A stretch of 47,877 nt of DNA from a virus. Below, in pieces: positions 30,399-39,487 of this stretch (position 1 is the first letter of the stretch; each line of letters begins with the position of its first letter). The stretch covers positions 1-47,877 of the IMG/VR virus record IMGVR_UViG_3300030102_007074, one strand, 5' to 3'. The notes below the pieces were generated by a model. That model was not told the origin of the DNA and did no database searches. It worked only from the letters and a program-made list of their open reading frames with translations. A program made the translations under genes and the position numbers.

Positions 30399-31916
30399 AT
30401 GAGTAAAAAACTAGACATATTGTTTGTTCATCCAAACGCATCTAAGAAAATTTATCAAGGATTGAGTGACGAACACTCTGCTATCGAACCGCCAATTTGG
30501 GCGGCAATGCTGGCAAACCACGTTCGTAGTGTGGGGTATTCTACAAAAATCCTTGATGCGGAAGCAGAACGGCTTAACTTTGAGTCTGCCGCAAAAGAAA
30601 TCGATTACATTAATCCTAGAATAGTGTGTTTTGTTGTTTATGGACAGCAACCATCGGCAGGAACTCAAAATATGGTCGGCGCTGTTGCTACAGCAGACGC
30701 TCTAAAAAATATCAACTCTGAACACAAAGTTCTTTTTGTTGGTCCACATGTTTCTGCTTTACCAATTGAAACCCTTAGTAATGAACCAAGTATTGACATG
30801 GTTTGTTTAAACGAGGGTGTATATACCATTTCAAATTTAGTAGCCAGTGATTTAAAAACAGAGAATCTTAGAAAAATAAATGGTTTAGCGTTTAAGGACG
30901 GCGACCAAATTGTTAGGAATGATCCAGAGCGGCTAGTCAAACGTACAGAATTAGAGCATGTCTTACCGGGAATGGCTTGGGATTTACTACCAGATATAAA
31001 CAAATACAGAACCGCAGGTTGGCACTCTTGGTCTAATAATACGGACAAGAGTCCTTTCGGAGCCATTTATACTAGCCTTGGATGTCCATATCGTTGTTCG
31101 TTCTGTATGATTAATATTATTAACAGGACTGATAACTCAAGCAACATATCAAGTGCTAATAGTAACGTGTTCCGCTGGTGGAATCCTGAATTTATCATTA
31201 AACAGTTTGATAAAATGGCTGAACTTGGGATTAAAAACGTTAAAATCGCAGACGAACTATTTGTCTTAAACCCAAGACACTTTTTAAAAATTTGTGAACT
31301 TCTGATAGAAAGAGATTACGGATTTAACATTTGGGCTTACTCTAGAATCGACACTTGTAAGCCAAGGTATCTTGAAACATTAAAAAAAGCCGGTGTTAAC
31401 TGGTTGGGACTTGGAATTGAAAATCCTAACGAGGATCTAAGAAAAGAAATACACAAAGATTCGTTTAAAGAGGTGAGAATTTATGATATAATGAATCATA
31501 TGAGAGACGCTGGAATTAACATTGCTGCGAATTACATTTTTGGATTACCTCACGATACGATGGAATCAATGGAGTCTACTTTAGATTTTGCAATGAATAA
31601 CGTAACTGAGATGACCAATATGTATTGTGCGATGGCTTATCCCGGTAGCCCTCTTCATCTGGAGGCGAAAACCAAAGGACTGACGTTGCCCTCCTCATAC
31701 GAAGGGTATAGTCAACACGCATATGAAACACTAAACTTGTCCACTGATAAATTAACTTCAGCAGAAATCTTAAAATTTCGTGATTATGCTTGGGACAAGT
31801 ATCACACCAGTGATAAATACTTGAATCTTTTAGAGAACAAGTTTGGTAAAAAAGCGAGAGAGAATATTGTTAATACAACAAAAATTAAACTTAAAAGAAA
31901 ACAACTAGGAGACTAA
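30399..31916 (+). CDS. Radical SAM protein with B12-binding-like N-terminal domain
   Basis: 505 residues from ATG 30399. Residues 1-190 look like the Rossmann B12-binding fold (DILFVHPNAS, FVGPHVSALP), but the cobalamin DxHxxG is not visible. The radical SAM Cys motif GCPYRCSFC has Cys229, Cys233 and Cys236. GLGIENPNEDLRKEI and YIFGLPHDTMESM are typical of the barrel. Such enzymes methylate or rearrange unactivated carbons. A sugar or lipid substrate is inferred from the neighbours. Confidence 0.8.
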   Translation: MSKKLDILFVHPNASKKIYQGLSDEHSAIEPPIWAAMLANHVRSVGYSTKILDAEAERLNFESAAKEIDYINPRIVCFVVYGQQPSAGTQNMVGAVATADALKNINSEHKVLFVGPHVSALPIETLSNEPSIDMVCLNEGVYTISNLVASDLKTENLRKINGLAFKDGDQIVRNDPERLVKRTELEHVLPGMAWDLLPDINKYRTAGWHSWSNNTDKSPFGAIYTSLGCPYRCSFCMINIINRTDNSSNISSANSNVFRWWNPEFIIKQFDKMAELGIKNVKIADELFVLNPRHFLKICELLIERDYGFNIWAYSRIDTCKPRYLETLKKAGVNWLGLGIENPNEDLRKEIHKDSFKEVRIYDIMNHMRDAGINIAANYIFGLPHDTMESMESTLDFAMNNVTEMTNMYCAMAYPGSPLHLEAKTKGLTLPSSYEGYSQHAYETLNLSTDKLTSAEILKFRDYAWDKYHTSDKYLNLLENKFGKKARENIVNTTKIKLKRKQLGD

Positions 31917-31917
31917 T

Positions 31918-32880
31918 ATGCCAGCAGATAGTAAAAGCAAAGTAACAATTTTAAAGTTGCGTAGACAAAAGAAAAAGGGAACTAAGACAGTTTTAACCAC
32001 TGCATATGATTACCCACAAGCCATCATTGCTGATGGTGCGGGTGTTGATTGTGTGCTTGTTGGGGACTCTTTGGGTATGACCACGCTCGGTCACAAAACA
32101 ACCATCCCTGTTACAATGGACGATATGGTTCGCTCTTGTGAGGCGGTATCGAGAGGAGCAAAAAATGCTTTTCTTATTGGCGATATGCCATATATGTCTT
32201 ACCAGATTTCCAACGAAGAGGCTGTGCATAACGCAGGCAGATTTGTTCGGGCTGGTATGGACTGTGTTAAAGTCGAGGGAGCCATGATTGACAGAATCAA
32301 GGCAATTTCAGATGCTGGAATCATGGTTATGAGCCACCTCGGCTTGACTCCGCACACAAGGGCGAAACTCGGTGGATACCGAGTTCAGGGTAAAACAGCC
32401 AAGCAAGCAGAGATTATCTTGCAACAGGCTAAAGACCTACAAGAAGCGGGATGCACATTTCTTTTGCTAGAGGGTATGCCTCGCGAATCAGCCAAGATGA
32501 TTGCAGATAACCTTGAGATTCCTGTTTATGGTATCGGTGCTGGAGACTTGGTAGATGGGCAATTGGTGATCTTCCATGACTTGATGGGTCTGTTCTGGGA
32601 GTTCAAATCAAAGTTTGTCAAGCGATACTGTGAAGCAGGACAGATCATGCAAAACGCATTAAAACAATATGCAGAGGAAGTAAGAAATGGTCAATTTCCC
32701 GCAGAAGAAAACTTTTATGCTATTAAAGAAGAGGAATTGGAACAACTTTTAAGCCAAGGAAACTGGAAGCACGACAAGGTTGTTTACGAGACAGACCAAG
32801 GTTTTCCAACAAACCATTCAGCAACACCAAATACAACAACGAAAAAGGCGTCTTTGCCACAGCACGGGATTGAGCATTAA
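31918..32880 (+). CDS. panB: Ketopantoate hydroxymethyltransferase (PanB) family
   Basis: 320 residues. TAYDYPQAIIADGAGVDCVL, VGDSLGMTTLGHKTT and IGDMPYMSYQIS hold the two metal-binding Asp residues. KVEGA, SHLGLTPH, GGYRVQGKT and LLLEGMP complete the PanB signature. The enzyme adds a hydroxymethyl group from methylene-tetrahydrofolate to 2-oxoisovalerate. It has about 55 residues beyond the usual C-terminus, rich in Thr, Asn and His. Within a glycan cluster it may act on a different 2-oxo acid or feed a sugar side-group. Confidence 0.85.
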   Translation: MPADSKSKVTILKLRRQKKKGTKTVLTTAYDYPQAIIADGAGVDCVLVGDSLGMTTLGHKTTIPVTMDDMVRSCEAVSRGAKNAFLIGDMPYMSYQISNEEAVHNAGRFVRAGMDCVKVEGAMIDRIKAISDAGIMVMSHLGLTPHTRAKLGGYRVQGKTAKQAEIILQQAKDLQEAGCTFLLLEGMPRESAKMIADNLEIPVYGIGAGDLVDGQLVIFHDLMGLFWEFKSKFVKRYCEAGQIMQNALKQYAEEVRNGQFPAEENFYAIKEEELEQLLSQGNWKHDKVVYETDQGFPTNHSATPNTTTKKASLPQHGIEH

Positions 32881-32881
32881 A

Positions 32882-34729
32882 ATGGAATTAAAAGTAGCAG
32901 ACTACATCATTAATCACCTTTCGGATATCGGCGTTGACAACGTATTTGTTGTGTATGGCGCTGCAAACGGCAATCTAATTGATGCATTTACTAGAAATGA
33001 TAAAATTGAATATGTAGCCACCATGCATGAGCAGGGCGGTGGTTTTGCAGCAGAGGGATATGCGAAAGTATCAAAAAATATAGGTGTAGCCATCGCTACT
33101 AGTGGTCCCGGTGGCATGAATCTAGTGACATCGGCTGGTAATTGTTTTTACGATTCAGTGCCCTGCTTGTTCCTGACAGGACAAATTAAAACCAAATATA
33201 TGCGTCCTGACAAGTCTATTAGACAAATTGGCTTCCAAGAAGCCGATATGGTGGGTGTGTTTAAACCAGTTACGAAATATACAAAATTGGTAGAGAACCC
33301 CGAAGACATTAGGTATGAGTTGGAGAAAGCAATTTACATTGCAAAATCGGGCAGACCGGGACCAGTTCATTTAGATTTGCCAATTGACGTACAGAAGGCT
33401 TTGATTAACCCAGAAGAATTACTTGGGTTTGATGAGCATTTGGCTACGACTTCTTATAACTTGGATGTTGTAAACAGACAGTTAGATAAGTTTTTAGAAG
33501 ATTTGCAACAGTCTAAAAGACCCTGTTTGATGATCGGCGGTGGTGTCCGTTTAGCAAACGCCGAAAAAGACATTTTAGAATTGGCAGAATTGTTAAAAAT
33601 TCCTTGTTTCCCAACTTGGAATGCTTTGGATATAATTTGTTCAGACTTTGAATACTATGGCGGTAGAATCGGCACCTATGGTGGAGCCGGTCGAAACTTT
33701 GGGATTCAAAATAGTGATTTACTGCTCGCTATCGGTAGTAGAATTTCTGGTAGAATTACAGGTGGTGAACCTCACCTATTTGCCAGAGAAGCAAAAAAAT
33801 ATATGGTAGACGTTGACGCACCTGCAATGCAAAGAAAAATGCAACAGTTACCATTTGATGAATGTATTTTGTGTGATGCAAAATTGTTTATAAAACTTCT
33901 CAAGGACAGAATACAAAAAACAAAATTAAATGATTATTCGGAATGGATGGATAGAGTCGCAGGCTGGAGGGAAAAATATGATCCAGTAAGAGACGATATG
34001 TTTGAACCAACCGAGTTCGTCAATCCATATGCCTTTTTAAGAATTCTTTCAGAGGAGATGGGAGAGAATGATATTTTGGTAGGTGATTGTGGTGGAAACA
34101 TTGTTGCTATCAACCACTCCTTTAAAACAAAGACTGGTCAACATTACTTTACAAACAACGGTAACTCACCGATGGGTTTTTCTTTGGCTGGCGCTATGGG
34201 TGCCCGTTACGCAGCCCCAAATAGCAGGAAGGTGGTTTGCGTTATCGGCGACGGCGGCATGGCTATGAACTTGCAAGAGTTGCAGACCATTGTTAATTAC
34301 AACATTGATATCAAAATAATTGTTTTAAATAACCACATTTATGGTATTACAAAGGCTTTCCAAGAGGTTAACTTTGAAGGTCGTTCAGAAGCCTGTGGAC
34401 CAAAGGGATATGCTCCACCAGATTTTATTAAGTTGGCAAAGGCTTTCGGTATTCAGCCAGCCATCATTGATAGCGGCGAGGATTACGATGTTGTTCGTAA
34501 ACAAATTAGAGAATTACTAGATAGCGAAGGACCAGTTCTTTGTGACTTGAACTGTCACGAGTGGCACACATACGAGCCAAAAATTGTGGGCTGGTCAACG
34601 CCAATTGAGGATATGTATCCCTATTTGCCAAGAGATGAGTTTCACTCTAATATGCTAATTGAGCCTCTGGAGATTTCAAAAAATCCACCAATGCCTAGTA
34701 TTTTTAACGTTACCGAAAGTATGGAGTGA
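32882..34729 (+). CDS. Thiamine-diphosphate enzyme, acetolactate-synthase-like
   Basis: 615 residues, starting one base after panB. N-terminal Pyr domain with the catalytic Glu in MHEQGGGFAAEGYAK, a central domain with PCLMIGGGVR, and a C-terminal PP domain with VIGDGGMAMNLQELQTIV then LNNHIYG, the GDG...N motif that binds ThDP and magnesium. The length and order are those of acetolactate synthase-type enzymes, which join a two-carbon unit from pyruvate to a carbonyl. YerE of the yersiniose pathway is a relative acting on a 4-keto-3,6-dideoxy sugar. The ColD-like gene downstream makes such a role possible here. Confidence 0.85.
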   Translation: MELKVADYIINHLSDIGVDNVFVVYGAANGNLIDAFTRNDKIEYVATMHEQGGGFAAEGYAKVSKNIGVAIATSGPGGMNLVTSAGNCFYDSVPCLFLTGQIKTKYMRPDKSIRQIGFQEADMVGVFKPVTKYTKLVENPEDIRYELEKAIYIAKSGRPGPVHLDLPIDVQKALINPEELLGFDEHLATTSYNLDVVNRQLDKFLEDLQQSKRPCLMIGGGVRLANAEKDILELAELLKIPCFPTWNALDIICSDFEYYGGRIGTYGGAGRNFGIQNSDLLLAIGSRISGRITGGEPHLFAREAKKYMVDVDAPAMQRKMQQLPFDECILCDAKLFIKLLKDRIQKTKLNDYSEWMDRVAGWREKYDPVRDDMFEPTEFVNPYAFLRILSEEMGENDILVGDCGGNIVAINHSFKTKTGQHYFTNNGNSPMGFSLAGAMGARYAAPNSRKVVCVIGDGGMAMNLQELQTIVNYNIDIKIIVLNNHIYGITKAFQEVNFEGRSEACGPKGYAPPDFIKLAKAFGIQPAIIDSGEDYDVVRKQIRELLDSEGPVLCDLNCHEWHTYEPKIVGWSTPIEDMYPYLPRDEFHSNMLIEPLEISKNPPMPSIFNVTESME

Positions 34730-34730
34730 G

Positions 34731-35258
34731 ATGAGATTCACAAAAAACCACTCGGAAACAAATATTCCCGGTGTGTTTACAGGACAGTATGATTATTTTT
34801 CAGATTTGCGTGGTCAAATATGGACGATACATAGCGAAGAGGGATATCTGGCTAAATTTGTTGAAGATAAAATAACAATTTCTAACAAAGATGTCCTTCG
34901 TGGTCTTCATGGAGATAAAGAGACCGACAAACTGATATCGTGTTTGCACGGCAAAATCCAACTAGTTGTTGTAGATGCTCGTAAAAACAGCCCCACACAC
35001 GGCACTGTAGAAACGTTTTTCTTGTCTGCTGAAGAGCCAAGTTATGTTTTTGTGCCTGCGGGGTGTTTAAACGGGCATTTGTGCTTGAGTGATAAATGTA
35101 TTTTTTGGTACAAGTGGTCACAGAAATATACTGGAGCGAGTACACAAGAAACTGTTTTGTGGAATGATGAGGACTTAAAAATATCTTGGGCTTGTGAAAA
35201 CCCCATACTATCCAAAAGAGACGAAAACGGAAGTTTATTTAAAGAGGTAAGAATATGA
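34731..35258 (+). CDS. RmlC-like dTDP-sugar 3,5-epimerase cupin
   Basis: 175 residues, ATG one base after the previous stop. DLRGQIWTIHS, then VLRGLHGD carries the catalytic His, and QLVVVDARKNSPTHG and VPAGCLNGHLCLSD fit the cupin barrel of RmlC. Such enzymes epimerise 4-keto sugars at carbons 3 and 5, or only at one. It would act on a 4-keto-6-deoxy nucleotide sugar. It overlaps the next gene by four bases. Confidence 0.8.
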   Translation: MRFTKNHSETNIPGVFTGQYDYFSDLRGQIWTIHSEEGYLAKFVEDKITISNKDVLRGLHGDKETDKLISCLHGKIQLVVVDARKNSPTHGTVETFFLSAEEPSYVFVPAGCLNGHLCLSDKCIFWYKWSQKYTGASTQETVLWNDEDLKISWACENPILSKRDENGSLFKEVRI

Positions 35259-36169
35259 AGTTATTTGTATATGACAACGCTAAGGGTCATGTTCACGATG
35301 AAACAGAACACTATAAAAATACAGTGCCCCTGAGTAAAAGAGGGATTGAACAACATTTTGAAATTACAAAAAACCCAAACGAAGCAGATTACTTTTATAT
35401 GGGACAAATCGGCAACGATTCTTTTAGAGCCTATTCTCCAGAAACTTTTAAATACTTCAGCAAACACGCACATAAACACATTTGTGATGTTGAAGGAGAG
35501 GGCGGTGTGCAAATTGTTGATTGGCTGAAGGACGGAATTATTACAACGATGGGTCCATTAAAAGGACAAAATATTCCAAGATTATTTACAAGACCAACCT
35601 TTTCTACACTTTTGGTTGATAACGTCAATAACAACACTGAGCGCTTTGAACTACCTGATAATAAAACTTTTGGCTTTCGCGGGTATATGAACTGCAAGGC
35701 TCGCGGGTTTATGGTTTATGTATTACACCATATCGCTGAGATAGAAAAAGATATTCATATTAATAAGGTCTGGTCTGGTCCAGCCGCAATTGGCTCTGAC
35801 ACTCATAAAGTCTATGTGGATACAATGCTTTCAAATGCAGTATCTCTTTGTCCCAGAGGTAGTGGTATCGACAGTGTACGCTTTTTAGAAAGTTGTTATT
35901 ATAATAGGGTTCCTGTGATAATCTCTGACTTGGATTATCATCTAGTTGGCGAGGACCATCACGACATGAGTTTTTGTTTTAGGCTTAATATTCAGGATTA
36001 TAATCAGGAAAAATTGACTAAAGAATTGCTTGAAATTAATAATACTTCTCAAGAGGAACTACAGTTTAGGGCATCTAAGGCAAAAGAATATTTTGATCAA
36101 GTTATCGTAAAATATTTTGAAGATCCAACAGCATATTTTTTGGACTGGTTATCAAAACAAAATGACTAA
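35255..36169 (+). CDS. Exostosin-like (GT47-type) glycosyltransferase
   Basis: 304 residues. The C-terminal half contains SLCPRGSGIDSVRFLESCYY then NRVPVIISD, the donor-binding motif of exostosin-type enzymes. The N-terminal half is the acceptor part, with KNPNEADYFYMG. The enzyme would add one sugar. Family known from eukaryotes and bacterial surface clusters. No transmembrane anchor. Confidence 0.65.
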   Translation: MKLFVYDNAKGHVHDETEHYKNTVPLSKRGIEQHFEITKNPNEADYFYMGQIGNDSFRAYSPETFKYFSKHAHKHICDVEGEGGVQIVDWLKDGIITTMGPLKGQNIPRLFTRPTFSTLLVDNVNNNTERFELPDNKTFGFRGYMNCKARGFMVYVLHHIAEIEKDIHINKVWSGPAAIGSDTHKVYVDTMLSNAVSLCPRGSGIDSVRFLESCYYNRVPVIISDLDYHLVGEDHHDMSFCFRLNIQDYNQEKLTKELLEINNTSQEELQFRASKAKEYFDQVIVKYFEDPTAYFLDWLSKQND

Positions 36170-37337
36170 GAGTAAGATTTTTAATCCCCAAGCAAAGATT
36201 TACGCGAATGTAGACAGGGTTATCCAACATATCGAAACGGGCTACGCCCCACCAGTCTTGGTAGAAGTTGATCCAAGCAATGCCTGTAATCATTCTTGTA
36301 ATTTTTGTTTATCTGCTTACATCCACTTTGCCAAATATAAAGGCACAGAAACCTTTTCTCGCGCTATGATGTCGAGAGAGGTTTTAATGCAACTGTGCGA
36401 AGATTTTGTAAATATGGGAGTCAGAGCGGTTAATTGGACGGGTGGTGGTGAACCAACCCTTAATAGACATTTGAAAGAAGCGATAGAGTATTGTGGTTCT
36501 CATGGAATAAAAATGGGCATTTTTACAAACGGCTCATTGCTTGACAAAAGAGATTTGTTTGAAACGATGGTAGACCACATGACTTGGGTAAGATTTTCTA
36601 TCGACGCTGGAACAAAAGAAACCTACAACGATGTTCGTATTGCCAAGAAAGGACAAGATTGGGATAAAATGCTATCCAACCTTGGTCGTCTTGTTGAGGT
36701 AAACAACTCCAAAGGTAAGAAAATAGACATAGGCGTTGGGTACGTCGTATCTCCAGATACATATAAAGAAATTGTTGATTTTGCAAAAGTCTTTAAAGAA
36801 TTTGATTTAACATATTGTCAGTACAAACCTGAAATTATTATCAGAGAAAAGGGCGGTCAACAACGCAGTCTAGAATTCTGGCGCGATGAGGTACAACCTA
36901 GATTAGACGAAGCAAAAGAAATCTTAGGAGACAAGTTTCAGGTTAATGGTTATAAACTGGAAGACTTGGCACTCGATCGAGAAAAGTTTGGTAGGGATTA
37001 TAAGAGGTGTATTGGTTCTCAAATTTCTCCTTGTGTCGGTGCAGATGGACATGTCTATGTCTGTACCAATCATCGAGGCTGGAAACAATACAGTTATGGC
37101 AATCTGTACGACACCTCTTTCCAAGATATCTGGACAGACATAACTAAAAGACAACGAGTTATGAATCAAATTGAGAATGTTGAGTGTTTTAAAAATTGTA
37201 CAAAACTTTGTAAACCGCACGAAAGTAACAAAGCGGCTTGGTCAATTTACAAAACCCTTGATGATAAAAAGAAAGAAAAACTATTACAAGAACAAAAACA
37301 AATCAGGAAAGAGATAAAACATCCAGATTTTATATGA
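36162..37337 (+). CDS. Radical SAM/SPASM-type protein
   Basis: 391 residues, eight-base overlap with the gene before; start at 36162. CNHSCNFC with Cys42, Cys46 and Cys49 binds the radical SAM cluster. NWTGGGEPTLNRH and GIFTNGSLL are the GGE and substrate strands. Further cysteines (KRCIGSQISPC, VYVCTNHRG, ECFKNCTKLC) suggest an auxiliary SPASM-type cluster. Such enzymes may modify peptides or sugars. This is the second radical SAM protein in the cluster. Confidence 0.8.
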   Translation: MTKSKIFNPQAKIYANVDRVIQHIETGYAPPVLVEVDPSNACNHSCNFCLSAYIHFAKYKGTETFSRAMMSREVLMQLCEDFVNMGVRAVNWTGGGEPTLNRHLKEAIEYCGSHGIKMGIFTNGSLLDKRDLFETMVDHMTWVRFSIDAGTKETYNDVRIAKKGQDWDKMLSNLGRLVEVNNSKGKKIDIGVGYVVSPDTYKEIVDFAKVFKEFDLTYCQYKPEIIIREKGGQQRSLEFWRDEVQPRLDEAKEILGDKFQVNGYKLEDLALDREKFGRDYKRCIGSQISPCVGADGHVYVCTNHRGWKQYSYGNLYDTSFQDIWTDITKRQRVMNQIENVECFKNCTKLCKPHESNKAAWSIYKTLDDKKKEKLLQEQKQIRKEIKHPDFI

Positions 37338-37344
37338 GGTTAAA

Positions 37345-38301
37345 ATGAGAAAAAGAAAAGTATTAGTAGTCTACAACACTTGTGGAATCAATGGAGATAA
37401 TACAGAGTGGTATATTCATTGTTTAAACAGTATTTTGTCACAAAAATTTAAAGGCTTTAGAGTTGTCTTTTCTTCCTGTCTCAACAGCAAAGAGTGCATT
37501 AAAGAAATCGTTGGTACATTTAAGGACAAGATATCTTATTGTTTTCACTCTGAACCGCACACCGTTAATATAACTTTTAACAAGGCTGTTCGCGATGCGG
37601 TGAATGAATATGGTGAGTTTGAGAGTTATGTTTACGTTGATTCTGGATGTACGTTTGGAGATAACAAAAATATTTTATCCAATCTATATCAAAGCCATAA
37701 AACTAATGGCGCACAAATGGTAGCCCTGCAAAGCGATACGGATGAAGGTTTGCAGGTTTTAGGACCAGATTTTTTGTATGAATCAAAAGATGTGCAAATA
37801 ACAAAAGAGGACTTTACTATTCCGATTGGCAAGGCGATAAATCTACATGTTCAGTTGTTTGGAAATAAGTTGTATAAAAGTTATAAAGGAAAAATAATAC
37901 CTGACGTTTTTGCCGCTTATTGCACGGAGTCAACTTTTAGTTTTCTTACTGCCGCTGTCGCAAGCAAGTGGATAATATTAAAAGATTTGCAAGTCAAACA
38001 CCTCAAGGGCGTCGATGGTGCATCATCATCTCAACCACATGGCTCGCTAGTTTATGGCAATAGTTGGAATAATCTTCTTTATGGGCGCGATGCTAGAGAT
38101 TTTATATTCAATCAGGATGCCATTCAAAGTGGACTTGGATATGAAGAATGTAACAAAATAATGATGCATAAAGAAGATGCCTTTGACAAAGATGGCTTCA
38201 GTAAAAACCCAATTAAACTGAGAAGAAACATAAATAAATATTTTTTCTTATCCGAACAAGAATTGAACTACGATACCATTAAAAGTTTATTCGTACCATA
38301 G
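37345..38301 (+). CDS. GT2-like glycosyltransferase
   Basis: 318 residues. KVLVVYNTCGINGD, LNSILSQKFKGFRVVFSSCL and NKAVRDAVNEYGEFESYVYV followed by DSGC look like a GT-A fold with an acidic motif at the end of a strand. Later parts (HLKGVDGASSSQPHGSL) are less typical. Possibly a glycosyltransferase of the GT2 type, or a related sugar-phosphate transferase. The gene is clear, the family less so. Confidence 0.6.
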   Translation: MRKRKVLVVYNTCGINGDNTEWYIHCLNSILSQKFKGFRVVFSSCLNSKECIKEIVGTFKDKISYCFHSEPHTVNITFNKAVRDAVNEYGEFESYVYVDSGCTFGDNKNILSNLYQSHKTNGAQMVALQSDTDEGLQVLGPDFLYESKDVQITKEDFTIPIGKAINLHVQLFGNKLYKSYKGKIIPDVFAAYCTESTFSFLTAAVASKWIILKDLQVKHLKGVDGASSSQPHGSLVYGNSWNNLLYGRDARDFIFNQDAIQSGLGYEECNKIMMHKEDAFDKDGFSKNPIKLRRNINKYFFLSEQELNYDTIKSLFVP

Positions 38302-38307
38302 TATAAT
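38279..38307 (+). promoter_or_regulatory. Possible promoter within the glycan cluster
   Basis: TTAAAA (38279-38284), 17-base spacer, perfect TATAAT (38302-38307) just before the ColD-like gene. It would allow separate expression of the second half of the cluster. Confidence 0.4.
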
Positions 38308-38326
38308 AAATTAAATGGAGACAAAC

Positions 38327-39487
38327 ATGATTAAATACCCACTAGCAAAAGAAACGATTAACGACGATGATATTGATGCCTTGTGCAACTGGTTAAAAAC
38401 ATATCCACGTTTAACCAAAGGAGACTTGACGCCTCAACTTGAGGATGAATGGGCACAATTCATTGGCACAAAGTATTCAGTCTTTAATAATTCTGGCTCA
38501 TCTGCAAACCTTCTAATGGTATACGCAGCGATGTTGGCAGGCAAAATTAAAAATAAAAAGATTGCAGTCCCATCGGTTGGATGGGTCACAACTATTTCGC
38601 CAGCGATTCAATTTGGTCTACAACCAATTATGGTCGGCGCTGATCCAAAAACATATGGTATGGATTTAGATGAACTTGAGGAAGTGTGTAAAAGGGATAA
38701 TCCTGACGCAGTTATTTTTGTACAGGTTCTTGGAGTTCCACATTACAAAGAAAGACTGTTGGCTCTTAAAGAGAAATACGGCTTTGTATTGTTGGAAGAC
38801 GCTTGTGCCGCCCTCGGCGCTGAATATGCAGATGGCTCAAAAGTGGGTACAGTGGGAGATATGTCCTCATTCTCATTTTATTTTGGACACCAATTATCCA
38901 CAATCGAAGGTGGCATGGTTAATACAGACGATAAAGAATTGTATGATATCCTGTTGATGCTGCGCTCTCACGGATGGGGAAAGGACTTGGATAAAGAAAC
39001 ATATGATAAATTAATTAGCGACAACGGAGTTGATGATTTTCACAAGCCGTTCACGTTCTTTATCGCAGGATTTAATCTCAGGTCCACCGACCTTCAGGCT
39101 TTTATTGGCTTGAGGCAGATGAAGAAAGCAAAGTGGGTCTCCGATCGAAGAAACGAGAACCATCTTCGTTACGCAGAAAATCTTAGAGGTGTTGTAGATT
39201 TCCAAGAGTGGGGAGACGACAAACCAGTTTCTATTTCATTCGGCGCACTTGCCTCTTCAAAAGAACATCGTACTAGAATAGTTAACCGGCTCGTCGAAGA
39301 AGGAATTGAAACTAGAATTTATAGCGCCGGTAATCTTGGGAGACACCCCTTCTGGGTCAAGCGCTACGGTGAATATAGAGAACAACAGAGTGATTTGATT
39401 CATGAAACAGGCTTCTTCTTGCCAAACTATCCAGAACTAACATTGGAGGAAGTTGATTTTATCTGTGATGTAGTGAAGGGAGTATAA
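38327..39487 (+). CDS. ColD-like sugar 3-dehydratase (PLP lysine replaced by histidine)
   Basis: 386 residues from ATG 38327, favoured by GGAG seven bases upstream (ATG 38315 lacks a ribosome site). The start MIKYPLAKETINDDD and NNSGSSANLLM, LEDACAALGAEY and EGGMVNTDD fit the DegT/DnrJ/EryC1 fold. At the place of the PLP-binding lysine the protein has His188 (SFYFGHQLSTIEGG). That swap defines the 3-dehydratases ColD and RfbH/E1, which remove the 3-hydroxyl of a 4-keto-6-deoxy sugar, giving 3,6-dideoxy sugars. The overall similarity to ColD is strong. ColD itself regenerates its coenzyme with glutamate; E1 needs a reductase, and none is seen here. Confidence 0.82.
   Translation: MIKYPLAKETINDDDIDALCNWLKTYPRLTKGDLTPQLEDEWAQFIGTKYSVFNNSGSSANLLMVYAAMLAGKIKNKKIAVPSVGWVTTISPAIQFGLQPIMVGADPKTYGMDLDELEEVCKRDNPDAVIFVQVLGVPHYKERLLALKEKYGFVLLEDACAALGAEYADGSKVGTVGDMSSFSFYFGHQLSTIEGGMVNTDDKELYDILLMLRSHGWGKDLDKETYDKLISDNGVDDFHKPFTFFIAGFNLRSTDLQAFIGLRQMKKAKWVSDRRNENHLRYAENLRGVVDFQEWGDDKPVSISFGALASSKEHRTRIVNRLVEEGIETRIYSAGNLGRHPFWVKRYGEYREQQSDLIHETGFFLPNYPELTLEEVDFICDVVKGV

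Noticed and set aside
31484-31494. TATAATG within the radical SAM gene
   Set aside because: It is in coding sequence with no good -35 and no gene start nearby.
31918-34729. A 2-aminoethylphosphonate pathway (PEP mutase plus phosphonopyruvate decarboxylase)
   Set aside because: The first enzyme carries the full PanB signature (VGDSLGM, SHLGLTPH, GGYRVQG), not PEP mutase motifs, and the ThDP enzyme is 615 residues, much longer than phosphonopyruvate decarboxylase.
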